NCBI GenBank assembly: GCA_964030475.1
Contig: CAXIPT010000001.1
Location: 14,512,769-14,576,768 of the forward strand
DNA length: 64,000 nt
DNA from: Tethya wilhelma
Taxonomy: Eukaryota; Porifera; Demospongiae; Tethyida; Tethyidae
Direction: 5' to 3'
Shown here: in pieces, positions 49,101 through 58,860 of the stretch
Numbering within the stretch: position 1 is the first letter of the stretch
Layout of the letters: the number at the start of each line of letters is the position of its first letter
Program-made: the position numbers and the translations under genes
The notes under the pieces: model-generated
What the model was told of the DNA's origin: nothing
Database searches by the model: none
The model's input: only the letters and a program-made list of their open reading frames with translations

Positions 49101-52100
49101 TATCATTATTCTGTAAGTGTGCTGTAGACCAAACACGCACAGCTGGCTACGCTTTTAAAAGGGATACTCAAACAAGCAATAAGAACCGGAGAACTAAAAC
49201 TAATTGCATTTTTATGTCGGTAAACAAGCTAGCATACTACATACAATATACTAGCAGGCTGAACAGAAAGTGCAGTTTCATAAAATTTGTCAATATAGAA
49301 AGGATGATGGGGATTGTGTGTCTTACTCAAGGCATTACAGTAGAATATCTCATTACCTAACCTTCTATTAGTGCATGGAAGTTGAAACATGGTACACTGA
49401 ACTTAGCAACCGGTAATTAACACTTTACATGCATGTCCCCAGATTCAACGAAAGTGGCTTCACCAGAAGAAATGGCTATTGTGCTCACTGTTAGTCTGGG
49501 CTTCAACAGGACACACACACACATTTATAGCATAGACTTTGATCTGTTTTACCGTTGCTATTGGTAATCCATTTTCCAGAGTCAATGAGGGCACCTCCCT
49601 TGCCTTCAGGGCATAATCCAAGAGCCTCGTAGAGAAACAGCTGTAATTGAGAGCAGTGTGTGTGTGTGTGTGTGTGTGTACCAATTAAGCAAATGGTTTA
49701 CAATCAATATAATTTATGCAGCTACAGAAGTAAGTATGTCCTGTGCAATAAATCACCAGCTAGACTAAATAGTTTGTGTTGCTGATCTATTTCGTCTACC
49801 ACTCCCTACAGGGAAGTGGCCCACTTCTCATCCCCACCTCAGTGAATCAAATCAACACCATACAAATGGTTTCATTATAATTATATAAAAAAAAGCAAAA
49901 TGCTAATTTTCTTATAATCTATTGCTTGTTGGATATGCATATCATGAGCAACAAATTCTCCCCACATTTGAGGGGGAGAAAGCATAAAACAACCAAGAAA
50001 ACAACTAAGTTCTCTTCTTATTGCTCAATCTTGAAACATGTATATTCCAGTCTCAATAATAAGCACTTTTAGAAAGGTCTGTGGTCTAAGTCTGATGCAA
50101 TTGTGGTTAAGCCTCCACCACATCCTAACAGATGAGACTGCCTTTAGATAAAGGAGGCTGCAATTGAAGAGAACAAATCACTCTTATTAGCTAAGTAACC
50201 AAATTGAATTACTAGAACTATGTCTTCCCAATGGTAGTCAAAGAGATTGTGGTCACTTTTTAAAATTTAATCCATGAGTATTGTAAACCACAGAAGATGA
50301 GCAATCAATGCCAGGCTCAACCACCCTACACACCACTACCAGTTGACCAATTACATTTTGGGAACTCTTAATTACATTTTTGGTGAAAATTCTCAGTAGT
50401 TTAACATTTGCTGAGTATAGACTTTGGACCAGGAAGGGTTGCAATTGAGGGAACTGAACTGTTTGTAAGTCAATTAAGCTATATAGACACACTTCTCTAT
50501 ATCACATAGCGCGAAAGTTCACAGGATTTAACTTTCACAGTTTTTGCGGATCACGATCCATGCATCCATGAGTTTTTATCCACGGAATTTTCCATAATGT
50601 ACATATGTATGGGCTCGCACAGCTCATCTGTGAAAGTTAAACTGCAAAAAGTCTAGAGACATCTACGAAAGTTTGACACCGCGAAACTTTTCCGCTATAC
50701 GGTATAGCTATTTCACCAGGAACTCAATGAGGGTCCCTGCTAACTAACATCATCTTAGTGGATTAGCAGTACATAGAGGTGAGGTGATCAAAGGGGATGA
50801 AAACAGATCTAGTTCAAGACAAGTGTGCTTCATTCCAAAACCAACCTCATTTGGAGAAAAGCAGTCGTGTACTTCAACAATGTCTACATCGTTAACAGTC
50901 ATTCCAGCCTCCTTCATGCAGCGTTGAGCTGCCAGCTTGGACATGGAGTAGCCACAGAGGTTGAGGAAATTGTGACCAATTGAATCTCGTAGGTCTGTAC
51001 ACATGTGCTGGGAGAGGATCTCAACAGCTTTATCCTGTATAAAACGTAATAGGATTTTAAGTGTGTAAATGACATGGACGACCATTACCATATCAAAATG
51101 GAAAGTCTATGGTATTGGTCGTCATTTCTATAAGCAAAAGGTCACAATTTTGATCTTGGTACTAAAATTAATACCTGTAAATTGTTCCTTCTAACAAATT
51201 CTTCACTGCACAGCACAGCTGCAGCTCCCCCATCTCCAGTGGGCGCTGACATTGCTATGGTGATAGGGTCACATATCACTCTTTTGGAGAGCACCTCCTC
51301 TGGTGTGGTGGCTTTCTACAGGCAAATGAAACAACCAACCATGCCATTCTTTCTGTTTGGTATTCCTCTAGCTTCAAGATGGAGCAGACCAGAGGAGGTT
51401 CGACACGGTTGACCTTTGCTTGACCTTTTGTAATTAAAGTCCTCCACGCGCACGTAAAATGTATTGAACACATGGAGGCCGTGGAGGACTTTAATTGCAA
51501 AAGGTCAAGCAAAGGTCAACCGTGTCGAACCTCCTCTGGGAGCAGACTATCCTAACTTTTAGCTAGAACAATGATTAGGTAAGGATAATCTTGGAGCCTG
51601 ACTCACTTGAATAGCTGCCCGAGGATTTTGTGTTCCATGTGCTCGATTCTTACTAGTGATCTTTGCAAAGTGTTCCACTTTAGTTCCATGCTTCTCACAG
51701 TGGTCTTTGGCAGCATATGCAAACATCTGATGGCCAAAAGTGAGAAAATTTGATCAAAAATTAATAAAAGGAGGTATGATATAGTTTTGCTAAGTCAGCA
51801 GTGGAGTGCCATGAGATCAAATCTAATAACAAACTATTGTAGTCAAATGATCGGAATGCAATTAAGCACTGAATCGACACTTGCATGGAGTATTTCCTCT
51901 GCAATCATACTGTGTTTAATTTGAAAATGAGCATTTGCCAGTACTGACCTTTACCTAACCCTTAGAAGATGATCAGCATGGCGACATACCTTTACAACAT
52001 CTGAAGTGACAGCATTGACATGAGGATTGAGTGGCCCAGGCTCCACACCTAGCTTCTTCAGTGTGTCCACATGTGGCTGGATGGGAGAAACTCTGTCTGG

Positions 52101-52997
52101 AAAATTCTCAGAGAGTCCACTGTTCATCTTCTCAAAACCTGCGATAAGAAAATTAAGGACCAACACTACATGAACAGGAGTGCACAAGTGGTTTGATTCA
52201 TAACTGAACTCAGTGCACAACTGTGTTTACATTTGAAGGTTTGCATGATGATAACTAACATGTACACTATTCAATGTTCATACCTACTGCCATGGTGCAG
52301 TCGTAACCAGCCTGGATGAGATGTCTGGCCATCATGATGGCTGTAGAACCAGATGAGCAGTTGTTGTTCACATTAAATACTGGGACACCAGTCAGACCAA
52401 GACCTAAGAGAATGAATCAAAATAGTTAATTTTGATATTAAAACCACAACCCAATGAACTCACCATACACTGCCTTCTGACCTGGAAGGAGGAAAAAAAT
52501 TGTGGAATTGAGCATGGTGCAAACTGATGAAGGCAATAATCATATACCTACCACATGTTGGATCACCATAGCAGTAACTGGCAGCGACTGCTTGGACATG
52601 ATTGTAACTGACCTCAGCATCTTTGAGGGCGGCTTCAGCAGCTTGTTGACCCATCTCTACGGAGACATGGGAGAGAGAGAGTAACAAGCCAAACTAACAC
52701 ACATACACTCAATTGCAATTCTAAGCACAGAAATAAGTAATACAGTTACTAAATGAACAGTATTAGAGACTAGGTATAGACTGACAGACACGAGAACAGC
52801 TGCATCAAGTCAGAGATACTAAACTATAGAGCTATGTCAAACCTGGATAATCCCATTCCTTTGCATGAGGTCTTTCAAACCTGCAGAGATTCAGAGAAAA
52901 TCATTAGAAATTTTACCAGAGCTCAGATGACCATCATAAACACTCACTTCGTCATCCCCACTCCAACAACAAACACTCTCCTCTTCTGAGAAGCCAT
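41786..52997 (-). CDS. SCPx-type peroxisomal 3-ketoacyl-CoA thiolase without SCP2 domain
   Basis: Predicted peroxisomal thiolase cleaving branched-chain 3-oxoacyl-CoA. There are 13 minus-strand exons: 52997-52948, 52880-52843, 52656-52552, 52481-52464 (18 nt), 52403-52284, 52138-51990, 51726-51607, 51315-51175, 51034-50846, 49640-49553, 44724-44659, 42392-42340 and 41929-41786; all phases close, giving 426 aa. SCPx signatures: active-site Cys in N-N-N-C-S-S-G-S, then [24 protein letters not shown] and N-F-G-I-G-G-A. The chain ends M-V-A-K-L, a PTS1-type peroxisomal signal. Animal SCPx usually continues into a sterol carrier (SCP2) domain that carries the signal; here the thiolase ends directly in it. 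The 5' nine exons are compact, but introns 42393-44658 and 44725-49552 (4.8 kb) are far larger than others in the window. The start lies 106 bp from the divergent carotenoid oxygenase. Confidence 0.94.
42395..42447. repeat. (AG)n microsatellite at a thiolase 3' splice site
   Basis: On the transcribed (minus) strand this is a (CT)n tract that runs directly into CTAG, the acceptor of exon 42392-42340, so the microsatellite is the polypyrimidine tract. Confidence 0.9.
42448..44658. other. Large thiolase intron (rest of 42393-44658)
   Basis: About 2.2 kb of AC-rich, low-complexity-leaning sequence. Short open frames on both strands show no recognisable domain. One (CA)n tract lies at 44343-44373. 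Confidence 0.5.
44343..44373. repeat. (CA)n microsatellite in thiolase intron
   Basis: A perfect CA tract of about 15 units, not adjacent to a splice site. Confidence 0.85.
44742..44775. repeat. (GT)n microsatellite near a thiolase 3' splice site
   Basis: On the transcribed minus strand this is (AC)n ending about 17 nt before the acceptor of exon 44724-44659. Confidence 0.9.
46075..46114. repeat. (CA)n microsatellite in thiolase intron
   Basis: A perfect CA tract of about 20 units, 30 bp upstream of the inverted-repeat element at 46144. Confidence 0.9.
46144..46308. repeat. 165-bp palindromic MITE-like element
   Basis: The left arm GAAACTGTATCACTATATAA and CTGCTGTTTTGTTAC are mirrored on the right by GTAACAAAACAGCA and TATATAGTGACACAGTTCC, with the further pair AAAAATAAAAT / ATTTTATTTTT and a central ACGTTTTGTGA / TCACAAAACGT. 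Nearly the whole element folds on itself. There is no ORF. Confidence 0.8.
49656..49679. repeat. (GT)n microsatellite near a thiolase 3' splice site
   Basis: On the minus strand this is (AC)n ending about 15 nt before the acceptor of exon 49640-49553. Confidence 0.85.
50500..50704. repeat. Inverted-repeat element, family A, copy 5
   Basis: The left end TATCACATAGCGCGAAAGTT and right end AACTTTTCCGCTATACGGTA are imperfect complements; 205 bp, in thiolase intron 49641-50845. The recurrent internal word here is GAAAGTT, where other copies have GAAAATT. Confidence 0.8.
51390..51538. mobile_element. 149-bp palindromic element, family C, copy 2, with 9-bp target duplication
   Basis: The ends are CAGAGGAGGTTCGACACGGT and its complement. 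The arms continue through TTGACCTTTGCTTGACCTTTTG with very few mismatches, so nearly all of the element is a hairpin. GGAGCAGAC flanks both sides (51381-51389, 51539-51547). It lies in thiolase intron 51316-51606 and shares termini with the element at 28758-29268. Confidence 0.88.
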
Positions 52998-53103
52998 TTT
53001 AGATAGACCACACCCCTTTAAGAAAGGTGATTGAAAGGTGATTGGACTCCGTGGCATTGGAGTAACCTTACCAGTTGTATATAGCTTGTAAACAAGAGTT
53101 TTT
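52998..53103. promoter_or_regulatory. 106-bp bidirectional promoter region, SCPx thiolase / carotenoid oxygenase
   Basis: The start codons of the two divergent genes are separated by only 106 bp, so promoters and 5' UTRs of both must overlap here. It contains a direct repeat of AAAGGTGATTG (about 53022-53043). No TATA box is obvious. Both encoded proteins end in peroxisomal signals, which supports shared regulation. Confidence 0.65.
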
Positions 53104-55839
53104 ATGGCCGCTTCAGCCGATCCTCTGAGCGTCACAAGAGACCTCAAATTGGAACAGGTTCGAAAAGGATACCATAATGCCACGGAGCGCAGCTACTGGG
53201 TGCCAGAAGCTGACATTGAAGGCACTATCCCGGCTGATTTGAGAGGCACCCTGCTTAGAAACGGCCCAGGTCTGATTGAAGTGTATGGAAAGAGACTGAT
53301 ACATCGTGAGTTGGATGCAGTGATGCGTGTATGATTTGTATTAATTTGTTTACAGTGATTGTGCATTTCCCGCTTCATTAGCCATTGATGGAGATGGAAT
53401 GGTGATTGCTTTGAGCTTTGTCGATGGCCGCGTTCATCTTCGTACCCGGTTTGTGGCATCAAAGGAGAGAGTAGAAGAACAGCAAGAGAGAAAGTTTATC
53501 TATCGTGGCCAGATGGGAACTCATCCTAATAGCGCTCTCAAGGACACTGCTATTCTTCTAAAGAACATGCTGATGTTAAGGTTCCCCAGACTGCACTATC
53601 GTAACCCTTCCAACACCAATGTGTTCTACTGGGGTGGAAAGGTGACCTGACACACCCACTTCATACCCCTCAAAGTGATATTCATACTAGTTTAAACACA
53701 TTCACACTACTGTGATACCCCTGAACACATTCATGGCATTTCACCATATATACATGTGTGCACATACTGTATAGCTCTAAAATTTTATGGCACAATAGTT
53801 TGTTGATTGGAGCATCAAACTAGCTAGCTTATAATAATCTCATTGTTTGTAAAGTTGTTAAAATGGGCATGTTTGTTCCAAAGTTGACAAGTAAACTGTA
53901 TGTGCCACAATAATTTGGAGCTGTATATACGTATGTGGCTAAAATACACCCAAATCCACACATTGTTAGAGTACATGACATGTTACAATCACGTGCATGC
54001 ACACACAACGTAAACATGTGGCTCAATGGTTCAGATTCTTTCAGTCTATGAAACTCACCTTCCCCATTGTCTGGATCCCCATACACTGGAGACTCTGGGT
54101 GTTGAAACACTGGGTGGTGCACTCACCTTGAAGGCCTTTGGTGCACATTTTAGGATCGACACTATCAACAAGGTAATGTTGTACAGTGTATTGATAAGTA
54201 TATCTGATTTAGTTTTTATCTTGTGGTATTGTTGTTTTATTTGTTTTGTTTTCATTTTACTTTTCCAGCGTCTGGTGTGCATTGGAGTGAAACCGACTGT
54301 CCATATATTAGGAAGGGAACCGTCTCTTGCCATTTACGAGTTTGATGAAAAGTGGAACTTGGTGCATTACCAGATGCATCACATTGAAGGGCTCAACTAT
54401 GCCCACGATTTTCTCCTGTTGCCTGACTACTATGTCTTTCACATGACTCCATTTGTCCGCACTGGACTCAAGGAGACACTCCTGATCTTGTCCGGTATCT
54501 CCTCGCCTGGCCAGTCCATGAAACTTTTCTCTGATATGCCCTCTCGTTTCGTGGTGGTCCCCAGACACAAGGGAGCTGCACATCAAGACATCAAACTGCT
54601 TGATACCGAGCCCTTTCACGTGAGCAGAATTTCAGATTATAGTTGTAGTGAAAGTGAAAGTAGTTTAGTGGAATTTCATGATGTGAGTTCTCTATTATTT
54701 TTATTTATTTTTTGACTCTTTTTTTGTATATATTTTTAGATCTACCATTTTGGGAACTCACAGCAGAAAGGTGATAACACAATTACCTTCAATGCTGTCT
54801 GCCTCGGTCCAAAGTTCAACATGACGTTCGAAAAGGAGATGTGGTTGAGCAATGCCTCCGTTGCACCTGGCAACGTGTACAGCTTTGAGCTTGATCTGGC
54901 CAACAACAAGTGCCACCGCTCTCCACAGCCCGAGGACCCAGCCAGTGTGGAGTTCCCCACTGTGCACCCTTACAGGTAATAATACACCATTCAGCTGTGT
55001 TAATTTCTGCAATAATGTGATTTCAGGAAGTTTTGCATACTATTGTTGTGCTTGAGTCTGTGTGTCTGTCTCTTTTAATTGTAGACACACTTTACCAAAC
55101 ACTCGATACTCTTACTTGATGGCAAGTGATCGCAAGGGCTACAATCTTCCTTACAGAGATATTGTCAAGGTGTGTTTGCACATCAAGCATCCTATCCCAT
55201 ACAGTACATAGTCTCATTTCCAATCTCTCTCACGTGTAAAGATTATAACATTCATGTTCAGCAGTTTTCAATTGCAAGGGAGAGAGAACCTTGGAATAAA
55301 ACTACTCACAAGATGTACTGTATAGCAGATAAATTTGGTGAATTATTCTTCAAATTTCCAAATTAAAATCGCCAAATAATTATGTGGAATTAAATCAGCA
55401 ATTTAAATTTAAAATCACCAATCATGCTAACCTAAAAGAATTTGCTAAATTTAAGCCCACCAAATTTAGCCACTATACGTTATAATTTTTACTCTTGCAT
55501 TCCCTATACACATACACATCAACAACACAGCATGATATGAAACATGAGCATCGTCAAGTGTGGAGGTCTCACGGAGTTGTTGGCGAGCCTGTCTTTGTTC
55601 CTCGTCTTGGTTGGAGGAGCTGGAGTGAAGGAGATGAGGACGATGGCTACGTCATAGCCCCGCTCTATGTGCCAGAGATCCACTGCTCCGAGTTTGTCAT
55701 CCTCGATGCTAAGAAGGTCGATCAGGGACCCATTGCACGCATCAAACTGAAGCACCACATCCCTTATGGGTTCCATGGAACTTTTGCTCCAGAAGTGTTT
55801 GTCGATAGTGTGCCGTCCGTTTTGAAGTCAAAGCTGTAA
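53104..55839 (+). CDS. Carotenoid oxygenase (BCO/RPE65 family) with C-terminal SKL
   Basis: A non-heme iron enzyme that oxidatively cleaves carotenoids or related polyenes. Seven exons: 53104-53305, 53382-53641, 54035-54172, 54269-54619, 54740-54975, 55085-55169 and 55531-55839, giving 526 aa with all phases closing; length is typical of the family. Early signatures are R-N-G-P-G and H-P-I-D-G-D-G-M. The four iron-binding His are visible: His192 (G-A-H-F-R), His246 (Y-A-H-D-F), His320 (I-Y-H-F-G-N) and His506 (Y-G-F-H-G-T-F). Metazoan relatives make retinal or apocarotenals, or act as isomerases; the substrate here cannot be told from sequence. The chain ends V-L-K-S-K-L, a canonical PTS1, which is not usual for BCO1, BCO2 or RPE65. 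It is divergently paired with the peroxisomal thiolase gene. An alternative donor is possible after 54619, since the frame stays open for about 35 further codons. Confidence 0.95.
55316..55482. repeat. Inverted-repeat element, family A, copy 6 (degraded)
   Basis: The left end TACTGTATAGCAGATAAATT is mirrored by AAATTTAGCCACTATACGTTA. The interior has AAATTTGG(C/T)GA- and CACCAAATTT-like repeats. It lies in the last carotenoid-oxygenase intron (55170-55530). Confidence 0.65.
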
Positions 55840-56602
55840 TGGTGTAACACTTTTTGAAAATATTGTTGACAAAATTAATTGTTAAGTACTTTGTTGTTTC
55901 ACTTTAGTTTAAATTTGTGCAGTGGCCAGATGTGACTTGATAGTATTTTTGTGTCATGCGGTCGTAAATAGTAATATTGTGATACTACCCTTATCATACG
56001 TAAAACTTGTTGCTGTTAAGCTTACAGTAGTCATACAACTGCATGTGTACAGTACTTGCAACGAGAGAATCCTGATGCAATATAATAGGTTGAGCTCAAT
56101 CCCGATCATTTCTTGCACATATAATTATAGCCTTTTTCCCTGTTCTAGAATATGAGTTTGGAAGCCTGTACTTTAATAATTATAACATTATTATTATTAA
56201 CACAAACCATAAAGTAGAAAATCTTTGGCTATAAAATTACATATTATGCACTTGTGAAATAGATTGTGAGAAAATGAACAGTACAGTATAATAAAAGATT
56301 GCAGCAAACATAAAAAATAATAATCAATAATTGATCCAGGACCTGCCAGATTCTCTTTTACAAAAATAATGCATTGTTGTATAACCTTGCTTTTGGTGGG
56401 GGTAAGAACAACTAGTGACAAACGTATACAAAACATATTATTACACATTAATTATATACACAAATAGCCAATGCACCAAGGCTTATAATATAATAAACAA
56501 CACAACTTAAAAAAATAACACCAAGACAATTAACAACAACAACAACAACAACAACAACAAACAGGAACATAACATTATACACAAGTGATATACAGTACAC
56601 TA
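55840..56602. other. AT-rich convergent spacer, carotenoid oxygenase / Rab gene
   Basis: About 760 bp between convergent 3' ends. It is strongly AT-rich (runs such as TTATTATTATTAA near 56190) and includes a (CAA)n tract at 56532-56561. No gene was recognised. Confidence 0.55.
56532..56561. repeat. (CAA)n microsatellite
   Basis: About ten CAA units, probably within the 3' UTR of the Rab gene. Confidence 0.8.
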
Positions 56603-57427
56603 CTAACATTCACATCGCGATGCTGCTGGTCTTGATAATTCAGAGTCTTTGGAGTTACCATTTGAAACTACACCCACTAGTCCATTCATCTTTGAGGCAT
56701 AGCCATTCTCCTTGCCATTGCTGGTGGCCGTGTCAGGGTATGAGTCATTTGTGTATGCATTAGTCACTGACGTTGTCCCAAGGTCCACTAGATCAAAACT
56801 ACCCTCAGGTTCTTTACTGGAGAGCTCGAGTATCTTTCCCACCAGACACTCCATTGCTTCAGCTAGCATGGCGTATGCGAGCAAGAAAGACATGATTAAA
56901 GAAAGGATACCACTAATAGTCTGTAGAGTGCTGACTTGGACGTTTACACAACACTGCACACCTGTTACTCCCATGCACTCTACACAGACACATACTCTGT
57001 AGACAGCTATAGCTACCTTAATAATTCAAAGGGCAATTATTTTGTACAAAAGGGTCTACACCTTCAATTGTTACAACTTACTAATATTTGTGCCTTCTTT
57101 TGCTGATGTAGCATACCTGCAGTGTACAAGAAAGAAGGTCACATTCTAATGTTAGCTCTATCAAAATGATTCAGCTAAAGAATGCATGCATGTATATTAA
57201 CTGTACAGCTGCTGAATTCCTTGGAGATTTAACAGTATATATCAGTTTACTGCATACCATCCTACAATGTTGTGTTTGGAGCAGAATCCATCGAGAACAG
57301 ACACGTCTACCTGAGGGTTGTCAATGTCACACTTGTTGGCCAGCAGGAGGACTGGCACTGGTTCACCTGTGTCCAAGACCACCTTCTGGTTCACATCTCC
57401 AAGCCACTGCAAGTGTACACACACGCG

Positions 57428-57459
<32 letters not shown>

Positions 57460-58812
57460 CACACACACACAGGAAGTACAGTGTTGGTAAACAACTCATT
57501 CAGTGCCACAATAAGAGTTCAGGGTGCAGTATAGGCAAAATGATAATCATAAGTATGATGAAATTTGAATTAAAAAAGGTTTACCAAACCTCACCTTTAC
57601 AACTGAGTCAAATGTCACTTGTCTAGAGGGGGGGAGAGAGAGAGATAAATCACAGTATTCAGCTACACAAGCATATGCATGGACAGTGAATCCAATTGTT
57701 TGTGCTTAACAATGTGTGGCAGAGTCTGTGACAATGTAAACTAGCAAATCACTATTATCACCATTGTGATGTGGGTATGTTTGAAATCTTATTCATAGTC
57801 ATATGACTTTGTGGTCAAGGCACATCGCACATCACTGGCTAGGCTAGCTTGCATGTGCATGTCAAGCACAAGATAGGTCACTATATGTAGTGGTTTGTGT
57901 CTACTAAGAATTGGTTAAAAAAATCAATGCTCCAATTTCATGAATGAGTTCCTTTACAGTGACAGCAAAATTACCGCAGTTACCAAGGAGACTACTAATT
58001 TATTTTTCCAAGCAGGCATCAGGAGAGTATATAATTGAGAAGAACCACAAACTAGCTCACAGCTACCCACAAGATTGGGCTATAATTGTGCCATGTGTCC
58101 AAATAAATAACCTAAAGGCAAAATGATCAGGCTGATAGCTATATCATAATACACACTATATAAGTGAGTGTGTGCACATGGTAAGCATGTGCCGAGGTAC
58201 ACCTTTGAACAGTGAGAACAATCAGTAGTTATGTAGTGTTTTACATTATCACACAGACTTACACATACACATACATGCACACTTCAACAACAACAAGAAC
58301 CACTGTATCACCTAATGGTGGAGTACAAGAACCAAACATCTCTAGAGTCGTGTCAAAGTTACTGTGCGGACACCAAAAGATGGACAAAGGTGTACAGCAA
58401 TTATTGTAGCAGGGAGTATGCAAGCCTAGCACAATATCAACCACTCTGATAGTGTGTTTCACTTTGGGGGGACTTACTATGTATAGTGCATGCGTTGTTA
58501 TGTACTGATGGCACATGACTAGGGAGACTTATATACAGACTTTATGTATAATTATGGTACCGGTAGGTGAATACTAGCTTACATACCTTGTTAAGTCGAA
58601 GACAATGATAGCTGCAATTCTGTAGAGATGATGAGAGGAGATTTAAACCAAATTCCATTAGCATAGCTACATTGGTAGGAGTGAAATTTATACTTACGCA
58701 TATTTGTAGTACACTCTAGTCATGCTTCCAAAGCGTTCATGTCCAGCAATATCCCTGCATGAATGAGTGTGTGTATGTGTGTGTGCGTGAGTGAGTGAGT
58801 GAGTGAGTGAGT

Positions 58813-58860
<48 letters not shown>

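Larger units (their letters stand above)
44776..49552. other. 4.8-kb thiolase intron (44725-49552)
   Basis: This is the largest intron in the window apart from the host intron of the Frizzled-like gene. I found no convincing gene on either strand. It holds a (CA)n tract (46075-46114) and one short inverted-repeat element (46144-46308). The rest appears unique and AC-rich on the plus strand. Confidence 0.5.
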
